Shown one piece after another: positions 1 through 6,189 of a stretch of 6,662 bases of DNA; positions within the stretch are counted from its first letter, which is position 1; each line of letters opens with the position of its first letter. Source of the DNA: Trueperaceae bacterium (GTDB lineage: Bacteria; Deinococcota; Deinococci; Deinococcales; Trueperaceae); contig JAGXHO010000149.1 of NCBI GenBank assembly GCA_024636105.1, forward strand, positions 1 to 6,662, given 5' to 3'. The position numbers and the translations under genes are program-made. The notes beneath the pieces are model-generated. The model was not told where the DNA came from. It did not search any database and saw only the letters and a program-made list of their open reading frames with translations.

Positions 1-112
1 GCGCCGGGTCGACCTCCTTGAGCAAGCTCAGGACCAGCGGCACGTTGCCGAACGGGTCCATCACGAACAGCAGCACGGTGGCGGCGGACCAGATGTTGGC
101 GCCGAAGTCTAT
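1..112 (-). CDS. MarC/YhgN-family integral membrane protein, N-terminal fragment (cut by the left edge)
   Basis: The 37 visible codons read as a hydrophobic first membrane segment (about residues 7-31) carrying the motif MDPFGNVP at residues 18-25, followed by LVLSLLKEVDP. The DPxGNxP motif in the first helix, then a short Leu-rich stretch and a Lys, is characteristic of the MarC/YhgN family. These are six-helix inner-membrane proteins of uncertain function; the old link to multiple antibiotic resistance is not supported. Only the N-terminus is present; the rest lies beyond base 1. The frame has an in-frame TAG at 130-128 and no ATG, GTG or TTG between that stop and codon 1, which is ATA (112-110). 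A strong SD sequence sits 7 nt before ATA. A GTG at 76-74 is the next possible start, but it has no SD sequence and would remove the residues that normally precede the motif. The gene follows the DUF3291 gene by 44 bases on the same strand and is probably co-transcribed with it. Confidence 0.75.
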   Translation of the reverse strand, partial: MDFGANIWSAATVLLFVMDPFGNVPLVLSLLKEVDPA

Positions 113-119
113 GGGGTTC

Positions 120-126
120 CCTCCTT
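120..126 (-). promoter_or_regulatory. Strong SD sequence that points to an ATA start for the MarC gene
   Basis: Read on the minus strand this is AAGGAGG, followed by 7 nt (GAACCCC) and then ATA. Spacing and strength are ideal for initiation at the ATA codon at 112-110. No standard start codon lies in the MarC frame within range of this site. Confidence 0.7.
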
Positions 127-156
127 GCTACGTGGTCGATCGCAGGGCGATGGCGC

Positions 157-684
157 TCAGGTGGTCGTCGGACTCGGTGCGTAGCCCCGCACGGCCTCGC
201 GGTCGATCGAGCAGGCGCAACCGTCGGCATCGAACGGCGCCCGGAAGTCGAACGCCCGCGCGCTCGGGCCCGTGGTCGCGAGCTCCGCGTAGCGCGCAGC
301 GGCCTCCGCCCAGGTCGGCTGGTGCCCCTCGTCGATCCACCAGGCCACGTGGCTCGGCGCGTCGACCTTCGCGAACCACTCGTGGCGGGCGCGCAAGGAC
401 GCGCCGTGCATGCCGCGGTACGAGAAGGCGAAGGCCGACTCGGCGTCGCGCCACACGGAGTAGGTCTGGGCGATCCGATTGCCGATCTCCGGACCCGTGA
501 ACGGGGCCGGGACCACCCCGGGCCCACCATCCGGACCGTCGATCGCGCCGATCCGCACCACGAAGCCGGGGCTCGCGGTCGCGGTCGCGAAGGTCTCGGC
601 GATCCGGTCCTCGAAGCCTCGGACGAGCGGATCGCCCCAGGGAGCGCGCAGGAGGCCGATCGTCATCAGCGCCACGTGGGCCAT
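157..684 (-). CDS. DUF3291 domain protein
   Basis: This 175-residue protein matches the DUF3291 pattern over nearly its whole length. It begins with a hydrophobic strand (residues 2-12), then FEDRIAE (24-30), SPGFVVRIG (38-46), SVW at 76-78, FAFSYRGMHG (85-94), HEWF (101-104), AWWIDEGHQPT (114-124) and a closing GPSARAFDFRAPF (139-151). The family is predicted to adopt a dimeric alpha-beta barrel fold like small haem-binding or monooxygenase-type proteins, but no reaction is established and I assign none. No signal peptide or membrane segment is seen, so it should be cytoplasmic. A 24-residue tail (152-175) with CAC at 156-158 extends past the domain. The ATG at 684-682 has an SD-like AAGGGG (696-691) 6 nt upstream; Met7 is a weaker alternative. 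It is the first gene of a likely two-gene minus-strand unit with the MarC gene and is divergent from the gene at 879. Confidence 0.88.
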   Translation of the reverse strand: MAHVALMTIGLLRAPWGDPLVRGFEDRIAETFATATASPGFVVRIGAIDGPDGGPGVVPAPFTGPEIGNRIAQTYSVWRDAESAFAFSYRGMHGASLRARHEWFAKVDAPSHVAWWIDEGHQPTWAEAAARYAELATTGPSARAFDFRAPFDADGCACSIDREAVRGYAPSPTTT

Positions 685-698
685 GCGGAACCCCTTCC

Positions 699-719
699 GT
701 GCGCGGGCGGACCGCGCAC
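699..719 (-). other. 8-bp hairpin in the leader of the DUF3291 gene
   Basis: GTGCGCGG (699-706) and CCGCGCAC (712-719) are perfect reverse complements separated by a 5-nt loop (GCGGA, 707-711). On the minus strand the hairpin ends 2 nt before GGAAGGGG, the SD-containing stretch of the DUF3291 gene (698-691). If transcribed it would form a stable stem next to the ribosome-binding site. It could affect translation or mRNA stability, serve as a DNA-binding site, or be a chance result of high GC. Confidence 0.4.
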
Positions 720-868
720 CGCAGCCGGCTCGACCGGCCTGGTCGTTGATCGCCGAAGGCTAGCACGGGTCGTGGGCGGCGCTCACCCGTCCCCACCGCC
801 CTGACCGTCCCCTGAACTTCCCGGCGTACACCGTCCTGTGCGGCCGCGCCTTCGCGCGCCACCACCCC

Positions 869-874
869 AGGAGG
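869..874 (+). promoter_or_regulatory. SD sequence of the choice-of-anchor I gene
   Basis: AGGAGG lies 4 nt (AACG) before the ATG at 879. The spacing is short but the match is perfect. The leader CCAGGAGGAAC is repeated exactly before the second plus-strand gene. Confidence 0.8.
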
Positions 875-878
875 AACG

Positions 879-2480
879 ATGCCCCACCGCCCCACCCGCT
901 TCGCCCGCGCGCTCTCCTTGGCGCTCGCCCTCGCCGGCGCGCTCACCGTCGCCCACGCCCAGGACGACCGCGTCGAGCTGCGTTGGCTCGGCACCGCCGC
1001 GACCGGCGTCTTCGACGGATCGGCAGCCGAGATCGTCGCCCACGACCCCGCCAGCCAGCGGCTCTTCGTCGTGAACGCGCAGTCGGGCCAGCTCGACGTC
1101 GTCGACATCGCCGACCCCAGCGCCCCGCGCTTCGTCGGCACCGTCCAGGTGGGCGCCGAGGGCGAGGTCGCGAACAGCGTCGCCGTGCACGACGGCTTGG
1201 TGGCGGTCGCCGTCCAGGCGGCGGTGAAGACCGATGCAGGACGGGTCGCCTTCTTCGACGTCGACGGCGCACCGCTCGCGAGCGTCGGCGTCGGCGCGCT
1301 GCCCGACATGCTCGCCTTCACGCCGGACGGCCGTCGCGTCGTCGTCGCCAACGAGGGCGAGCCCAACGACGACTACTCCGTCGACCCCGAGGGCAGCGTC
1401 AGCATCGTCGACGTCGCGCGCACCGGCGCCGGCCTCGACCTGACCGTCCGCACCGCCGACTTCCGCGCCTACGACGTCGGCGGTTCGCGCCACGCGCTGA
1501 TGCCGGCCGACGTGCGCGTGTTCGGTCCCGGCGCGAGGGTCGCCCAGGACCTCGAGCCCGAGTACGTGGCGATCTCGGCCGACGGCCGCACCGCTTGGGT
1601 GGTGCTGCAGGAGAACAACGCGCTCGCGATCGTCGACCTCGAGACGGCGCGCGTGGTCGCCATCCGCGCGCTCGGCGCCAAGGACCACCGCTTCGCCGGC
1701 GCCGGCCTCGACCCCAGCGACCGCGACGGCGCGATAGCCATCCGCCCCTGGCCCGTCTACGGCCTGTACCTCCCCGACGGCATCGCGGTGTTGGAGTGGC
1801 AGGGCGCCGCGTACGTGCTGAGCGCCAACGAGGGCGACGCCCGCGACTACGAGACCTTCTCGGAAGAGGCCCGCGTCAAGGACCTGGTGCTCGACCCGAA
1901 CGCCTTCCCCAACGCCGAAGCGCTGCAAGCCGACGAGCGCCTCGGCCGCCTGACCGTCACCACCACGCTCGGCGACGCCGACGGCGACGGCCGCTTCGAG
2001 GCGCTCTACGCCTTCGGCGCCCGCTCGTTCTCGGTCTGGACCGCGCGCGGCGACCTGCTCTTCGACTCGGGCGACCAGTTCGAGCAGATCACCGCTGCCC
2101 GCCTCCCCGACTTCTTCAACGCGAACAACGACGAGAACGGCCCCGACACCTTCGAGTCGCGCTCCGACAACAAGGGCCCCGAGCCCGAGGGCGTGACGGT
2201 CGGCTTCGTCGATGGCGTCCCGTACGCCTTCATCGTGCTCGAGCGGATCGGCGGCGTCATGGTCTACGACCTCACCGACCCGACCGCCCCCACCTTCGCC
2301 GGCTACACCAACCACCGCGACTTCGCGGCCGACGTCGAGAGCGCCGCGGCGCTCGACCTGGGCGCCGAGAGCTCGGTTTTCATCGCCGCCACCGACAGCC
2401 CGACCGGCGCTCCGCTGCTCGTCGTCGCCAACGAGGTCTCGGGCACGACGTCGATCTTCGAGGTCGCCGTTCGGCGCTGA
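879..2480 (+). CDS. Secreted choice-of-anchor I domain protein (beta-propeller-like)
   Basis: The 533-residue product starts with a Sec signal peptide: basic n-region with Arg4, Arg7 and Arg10, Leu/Ala-rich core, and AHA|QDD as the likely cleavage site after residue 27. The rest fits the choice-of-anchor I domain almost end to end: DIADPSAPRFVG, then ANEGEPNDDYSVDPEGSVSI (from about residue 157), DLEPEYVAI (224-232), LQENNA (243-248), ANEGDARDY (from 316), FGARSFSVW, RSDNKGPEPEG (428-438), LERIGGVMVYDLTDP (from 454) and DSPTGAPLLVVANEVSGT near the end. The repeated short-strand units suggest a beta-propeller. Relatives are exported and carry varying C-terminal sorting signals. Some are annotated as alkaline phosphatase or esterase-like, but I see no basis for an enzyme assignment here. 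The protein ends about 8 residues after the SGT motif with no anchor, transmembrane segment or sorting signal, so it is probably released or periplasmic. The usual DLGPEG near the end reads DLGAES. The start is fixed by AGGAGG and the signal peptide. Confidence 0.9.
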   Translation: MPHRPTRFARALSLALALAGALTVAHAQDDRVELRWLGTAATGVFDGSAAEIVAHDPASQRLFVVNAQSGQLDVVDIADPSAPRFVGTVQVGAEGEVANSVAVHDGLVAVAVQAAVKTDAGRVAFFDVDGAPLASVGVGALPDMLAFTPDGRRVVVANEGEPNDDYSVDPEGSVSIVDVARTGAGLDLTVRTADFRAYDVGGSRHALMPADVRVFGPGARVAQDLEPEYVAISADGRTAWVVLQENNALAIVDLETARVVAIRALGAKDHRFAGAGLDPSDRDGAIAIRPWPVYGLYLPDGIAVLEWQGAAYVLSANEGDARDYETFSEEARVKDLVLDPNAFPNAEALQADERLGRLTVTTTLGDADGDGRFEALYAFGARSFSVWTARGDLLFDSGDQFEQITAARLPDFFNANNDENGPDTFESRSDNKGPEPEGVTVGFVDGVPYAFIVLERIGGVMVYDLTDPTAPTFAGYTNHRDFAADVESAAALDLGAESSVFIAATDSPTGAPLLVVANEVSGTTSIFEVAVRR

Positions 2481-2504
2481 GCCTCCAGCGGGCAGGACGC
2501 ACCC

Positions 2505-2537
2505 GCGCGGGGCGTGGCTTGGCGCCACGCCCCGCGC
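2505..2537 (+). terminator. Perfect 14-bp GC-rich hairpin, probable terminator of the choice-of-anchor I gene
   Basis: GCGCGGGGCGTGGC (2505-2518) pairs without mismatch with GCCACGCCCCGCGC (2524-2537) around a 5-nt loop (TTGGC). It begins 24 bases after the stop codon at 2480. It is followed only by TTGCG, so there is no U-tract; such U-poor hairpins are common in high-GC bacteria. It would insulate the downstream lipoprotein gene from read-through. Confidence 0.7.
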
Positions 2538-2638
2538 TTGCGTACGCCGGTGCCCTTCCTCGCACGCCCCCGGGTCCAACGCCTCGTTCACGCTCGTCGT
2601 GGCACGATCGTGCGAACACCGGCCGACCAGGAGGAACC
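2538..2638 (+). promoter_or_regulatory. Presumed promoter and leader of the S8 peptidase gene, with a 12-nt palindrome
   Basis: Because a strong hairpin closes the previous gene, this 101-base stretch should contain the promoter of the lipoprotein gene. I cannot identify a convincing -35/-10 pair. GCACGATCGTGC (2602-2613) is a perfect 12-nt palindrome ending 15 nt before the SD sequence. It could be an operator or a leader element, or it could have arisen by chance. Confidence 0.35.
2629..2634 (+). promoter_or_regulatory. SD sequence setting the GTG start of the S8 peptidase gene
   Basis: AGGAGG lies 4 nt (AACC) before GTG at 2639. The reading frame is open for about 1.6 kb upstream, so this site together with the lipoprotein signal peptide that follows it decides the start. 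The leader CCAGGAGGAAC is identical to that of the gene at 879. Confidence 0.8.
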
Positions 2639-5600
2639 GTGCACCACGCCGCCCGAACCGCTGCCACCCTCGCCCTCGTGCTCCTGGTCGCCTGCACCAC
2701 GCCCGGCTCCAGCACCCTCGCCGTGGACGCGGGTCCCGACCAGTCGGTCGCCGTCGGCGCGACCGTCGCGCTGGACGGAAGCGGCTCGACCGGGGCGCTC
2801 ACGTACGCCTGGACCTTCGTCGAACGCCCGATCGGCAGCGGCGCCACCTTGGTCGACCCCGCCACGGCGGAGCCCACGTTCGTCGCCGACGTTCCGGGCA
2901 CCTTCCGCGTGCGGCTCGTGGCCGCCAACGGCCCCCGAAGCGTCGAGGACGAGGTGGTCGTGACCGCTGTCGAAGCCGCCGGCGTCCTCCTGGAGGGCGA
3001 CCCGAACGCCCGCGCGCGCCACGCCACCTACGACTTGATCGTGCCGGCCGCCTACCCGCCGAGCGCCTTCGCGCTCGACCCGTCGGGCGCGAGGGTGCTG
3101 CTGCGCGAGATCGAGGTGGGCTGGACGCTCGAGGCCCCGATCGCGGCCGTGAACGACCTGCTGCAGCGCTACGACGCCACCATCGTCGGCATGCTCGCCG
3201 GCGTCCCCGCCGCGATCGTCCGGGTGCCCGACCCCGGCGGCTGGGCAGGGCTGCAGGACCTGCTCGAGCGCCTCCGCGCCGAGCCGGTGGTCGCGACGGT
3301 TCTGCCCTCGTGGGTCCTCGAGGCGCCGCCCGTGGCCAACCCGGACGGAGAAGCCGGCGGCGCGGAGGTCGCCGACGCCGGGGGCGTCGGCCGCGCCGAG
3401 GTTCCGACGCAGATCCCGCTCACGGGCACCCGCCTCCAACGCATCGACCACCACCTCGCCGTGCGCGCCCACGCCGCCTGGAACGCCCGCGCCGCCTTGG
3501 ACGACGCCGACCCGCCGTGGCTGGTGGTCATCGACTTCTTCGGCGACGGGGCGCCCGTCGACGGCTTCGCCGGCACCTACGAATCGGCCGACTTCGCGAC
3601 GGGCGCCGCGCACATGCACGGCTACCACGTGCTCGGCATCGCCCAGGGCGCGTTCGCCGCCGATCCCCAGATCAACGCGACCCGCCAGGACGTCACCGGG
3701 ATGATGCCGGCCGACCTCCCCGTGCGCGCGGTGGACCTGCAAGCGGCGACGAACAACACCAGCGTGCGGATGCGCACCCTGACGATCCAGCACATCAACG
3801 ACATCCTCGAGCTCGACCCGGACGCGCGCATCGTCGTGAACTCGAGCATCGGGGCAGGCAACTCGAGCACGGGCGCCAGCCAGCGAGCCGTGGGCGAAGC
3901 CTGGACGACGGCGGTCCGCCTCGCGGGGACGGCGGCCCTGGACGACGAAGCGACGCGGACGGCGCTCGCGACGCCCGGCAGCGGCCTCGAGGACCGCTTC
4001 CTGCACGCGACCGCTGCCGGCAACGACTCGACCGCCACCACCGTGGCGTTCGCGCTCAACAACCACGGCTTCACCTACGCCGCCCTGGGCACCGACATGA
4101 CCGCCCTCGGCATCGCGCTGCCGCCGCTGCGCAACGTGTTGGTCGTGGAGAACCGCCGCCGCACGCGCGTCGAACCCACCGTGCTCGAGCGCCCGGCACC
4201 GACGTGCGCGAACCTCGACTCGACGATGGGCGGCACCATCTCGGCGATCGGCACGGCCGTGTGGTCGATGGCGCGCTGCACCGCTTGGGACGCGAACGGT
4301 CGCTGCACGACGCACTTCTCGACCGGGGCATCCGACGCGACGGGCACGAGCATGGCGACCCCCCAGGTGGCCGCGCTCGCGGCGTACGTCTGGGCACTCG
4401 CCCCATTCCTCGATGCCCCGCAGGTGCGCGCGCTGCTCCTCGAGACCGCGGTCGCCGATGCCCCCGACACGACCATGTGGCCCTGCAACCCCACCGCCCC
4501 CCAGCCGGTGGTCGACGCGTACGCCGCCGTCGTGGCTGCGGGCGCCGCCGCCGCGTGGGACGCCATCCTGGACGTCACCGGCGACGGCGCATTCGACGAG
4601 GCCGACCTGGCCGCCTTCCTCGACGGCTTCGCGTTCCGGACGGCGGAGGGCGACTTCGGCCGCTTCGACCTGAACGGCGACGGCGTCCACGGCTCGCTCG
4701 CGCGCACCGAGCACGTGGACCTCAACGGCGATCGGACGTACGGCACCGTCGTCCGCACCGTCGGCACGACACCGGTCCCGTACGGCGAAGCTGCCGTCAG
4801 CGACTACGACGTGCTGTGCTACTTCGCCTACGGGCCGCTGTACGACGGCGCCCCGGCCCTGCGCGACGGCTTGATGGCGGAGCCGTGCCTCGGCACCGTC
4901 GTGCGCGTCGAGTCGCCGCGGCCGGCGGGCACCGCGGCGTTCGGCGCCGAACACGTCGCCCGCGCCGAGGTGGTCGATCCGCGCGCACCCGGCGCGCCGG
5001 TGGCCTCGGCCGGCACCACGGTGCGCTGGACGCAGCCCCTGCGCGACGGGCGGACGGTCGCCGTCGCCACCACCCTGCCGGGCGAAGCGATCGAGGTCCC
5101 CACCTTCTGCCGCGCCGCCGAGCTCACGGCGGAAGCGTGGCGCAACGGCGCGCCGTACGACCGCGACACCGTCGCCGTCGAGGGCACCAACCGCGCCCGT
5201 CGCCGGACCACCATCGGGTCGCCCAGCCACGACCCCGTCTACCTCAACGCGCTCGTCGCCGACGCGACCGTCGACCTGCTCGGCTCCGGCTTCCGGATCG
5301 ATTGCGACGGGGAGACGCCCTTCACGGCCAACCAGCTGCAGTGGACGCTCGATGCGTCGACCGCGGTGTTGGGCACCGGCACCACCTTCGCGGTCCGCGC
5401 GGGCGACCTCCTACCGTCCGGCACCACCTTCCGCCTCCGGTACCGCGACGGGATCGCCACCCACGACCGCCGCACCGTCATCCCCTGCTTCCCGTTCGAA
5501 GCGCTCGACGCCATCGCCACCCTCCGACCCTGCAGCGACGAGACCATGATCGACCGCGTGCGCGAGGCGCTCGCGGCGGTCCTCGGCGGCCGTGCGTACG

Positions 5601-6178
5601 ACGACGCCGCTCAAGCCCGCGACGACCTCCAGAACGCACTGCGGGAGGCCTGGATCGGCCCATTCCCCGACCCCTTCCCCACCGGCCGCTTCGAGCTCGT
5701 GCAGCAGATGCAGGCGATCGTCGGCGAGGGCGAGGCAACGCCGTTCGTGTTCCTGCTGAACCTAGCCGACGACGCGGACCTCACGATCGCGCAGCTGCGC
5801 GAAGAGCTCCTCGCGATCGAGATCGAGGCGGGCGCTCGCTTCCACGAGAACGCATCCGTCCTCGACCTGCTGCTCACCGCGACCCAGACCATCCGGACGA
5901 CGCTGCAGACCTTCGCGCCGACCGCCGACGACGGCGGCGCGGGAGCGGGCTGGGGCGACCTTCGCTTCGCGACGACGCAGGAGCGCGCGAGCGCCTGGCC
6001 GCTGCCGGCGACGCGGGCGACCACGTACGCGTTCCTCACGGCGTTCGTCGCCACGTACGCGGGCGAGCGCGACTTCGGTGCGACCCCGCTGACCGGCTAC
6101 GACGAGGCGCTCCTGCTGGAGGTGGCGGCGCTCGCCGGGGTGGAGGCGTTGGTCGCGGCGCTCGCGAACGCGCGCTAG
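2639..6178 (+). CDS. Large lipoprotein S8 (subtilisin-family) serine peptidase with PKD-like, propeptide and dockerin-like segments
   Basis: The product has 1179 residues. Residues 1-18 form a lipoprotein signal peptide with lipobox LVAC and lipidated Cys19, so it should be exported and membrane-anchored. Residues about 27-110 are PKD/Ig-like (VDAGPDQSVAVG, LDGSGST, TYAWTF). Residues about 165-228 resemble a subtilase propeptide (VNDLLQRYDATIVG, then VVATVLPSWVLE), followed by a Gly/Ala/acidic linker (229-255). The S8 domain spans about 290-640 with nucleophile triad Asp299 (VVIDFFGDG), His327 (HGYHVLGI) and Ser571 (TGTSMATPQVA), plus oxyanion Asn462 (AAGND). The set is complete, so activity is likely; His-to-Ser spacing of 244 exceeds classical subtilisin. 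Calcium loops follow: DVTGDGAFDEAD (645-656), and a second loop beginning DLNGDG (677-682) that is interrupted before SDYDVLCYFAYG (from 721). About 740-950 looks beta-rich; about 951-1179 is mainly helical and unrecognised. Ten cysteines occur from 523 to 965, none between Cys19 and 523. The substrate is unknown. The hairpin before the gene suggests its own promoter. Confidence 0.88.
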   Translation: MHHAARTAATLALVLLVACTTPGSSTLAVDAGPDQSVAVGATVALDGSGSTGALTYAWTFVERPIGSGATLVDPATAEPTFVADVPGTFRVRLVAANGPRSVEDEVVVTAVEAAGVLLEGDPNARARHATYDLIVPAAYPPSAFALDPSGARVLLREIEVGWTLEAPIAAVNDLLQRYDATIVGMLAGVPAAIVRVPDPGGWAGLQDLLERLRAEPVVATVLPSWVLEAPPVANPDGEAGGAEVADAGGVGRAEVPTQIPLTGTRLQRIDHHLAVRAHAAWNARAALDDADPPWLVVIDFFGDGAPVDGFAGTYESADFATGAAHMHGYHVLGIAQGAFAADPQINATRQDVTGMMPADLPVRAVDLQAATNNTSVRMRTLTIQHINDILELDPDARIVVNSSIGAGNSSTGASQRAVGEAWTTAVRLAGTAALDDEATRTALATPGSGLEDRFLHATAAGNDSTATTVAFALNNHGFTYAALGTDMTALGIALPPLRNVLVVENRRRTRVEPTVLERPAPTCANLDSTMGGTISAIGTAVWSMARCTAWDANGRCTTHFSTGASDATGTSMATPQVAALAAYVWALAPFLDAPQVRALLLETAVADAPDTTMWPCNPTAPQPVVDAYAAVVAAGAAAAWDAILDVTGDGAFDEADLAAFLDGFAFRTAEGDFGRFDLNGDGVHGSLARTEHVDLNGDRTYGTVVRTVGTTPVPYGEAAVSDYDVLCYFAYGPLYDGAPALRDGLMAEPCLGTVVRVESPRPAGTAAFGAEHVARAEVVDPRAPGAPVASAGTTVRWTQPLRDGRTVAVATTLPGEAIEVPTFCRAAELTAEAWRNGAPYDRDTVAVEGTNRARRRTTIGSPSHDPVYLNALVADATVDLLGSGFRIDCDGETPFTANQLQWTLDASTAVLGTGTTFAVRAGDLLPSGTTFRLRYRDGIATHDRRTVIPCFPFEALDAIATLRPCSDETMIDRVREALAAVLGGRAYDDAAQARDDLQNALREAWIGPFPDPFPTGRFELVQQMQAIVGEGEATPFVFLLNLADDADLTIAQLREELLAIEIEAGARFHENASVLDLLLTATQTIRTTLQTFAPTADDGGAGAGWGDLRFATTQERASAWPLPATRATTYAFLTAFVATYAGERDFGATPLTGYDEALLLEVAALAGVEALVAALANAR

Positions 6179-6189
6179 ATCGGGCGCTC

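Larger units (their letters stand above)
685..878. promoter_or_regulatory. Divergent intergenic region, presumed promoters for both flanking genes
   Basis: These 194 bases separate the divergent start codons at 684 (minus) and 879 (plus), so promoters for both units should lie here. I find no convincing pair of -35 and -10 boxes. On the minus strand there is a weak extended -10-like TGCTAGCCT (767-759). On the plus strand there is a weak GTACACC (826-832). Neither has a good partner at 16-18 nt. The segment contains a hairpin at 699-719, and a weaker interrupted inverted repeat around 842-860 just before the plus-strand SD sequence. Confidence 0.4.

Noticed and set aside
74..76. GTG as the start of the MarC gene
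   Set aside because: There is no SD sequence before it, and it would leave almost nothing ahead of the MDPFGNVP motif, whereas the strong SD at 126-120 is correctly spaced from ATA.
128..1366. Minus-strand frame spanning the DUF3291 gene and the start of the choice-of-anchor I gene
   Set aside because: It reads out of frame with DUF3291 and antisense to the signal peptide region; no motifs are present.
879..2480. Annotation as an alkaline phosphatase
   Set aside because: Some relatives carry this label, but I see no identifiable phosphatase active-site signature; choice-of-anchor I is the safer call.
783..2591. Long open frame on the minus strand opposite the choice-of-anchor I gene
   Set aside because: It is an antisense shadow of a GC-biased gene. 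Its translation is Gly/Ala/Arg/Val-rich low complexity with no recognisable domain, while the plus strand has signal peptide, SD sequence and family motifs.
983..2638. Extension of the S8 peptidase frame upstream through the choice-of-anchor I gene, making a 1731-residue protein
   Set aside because: The upstream translation is Arg-rich noise overlapping a well-supported gene. The SD sequence at 2629-2634 and the lipoprotein signal peptide right after GTG 2639 fix the real start.
2588..5230. 880-codon open frame on the minus strand opposite the S8 peptidase
   Set aside because: The composition is Arg/Gly/Asp/Val repeats typical of antisense to high-GC coding DNA; the opposite strand has an intact catalytic triad across the same bases.
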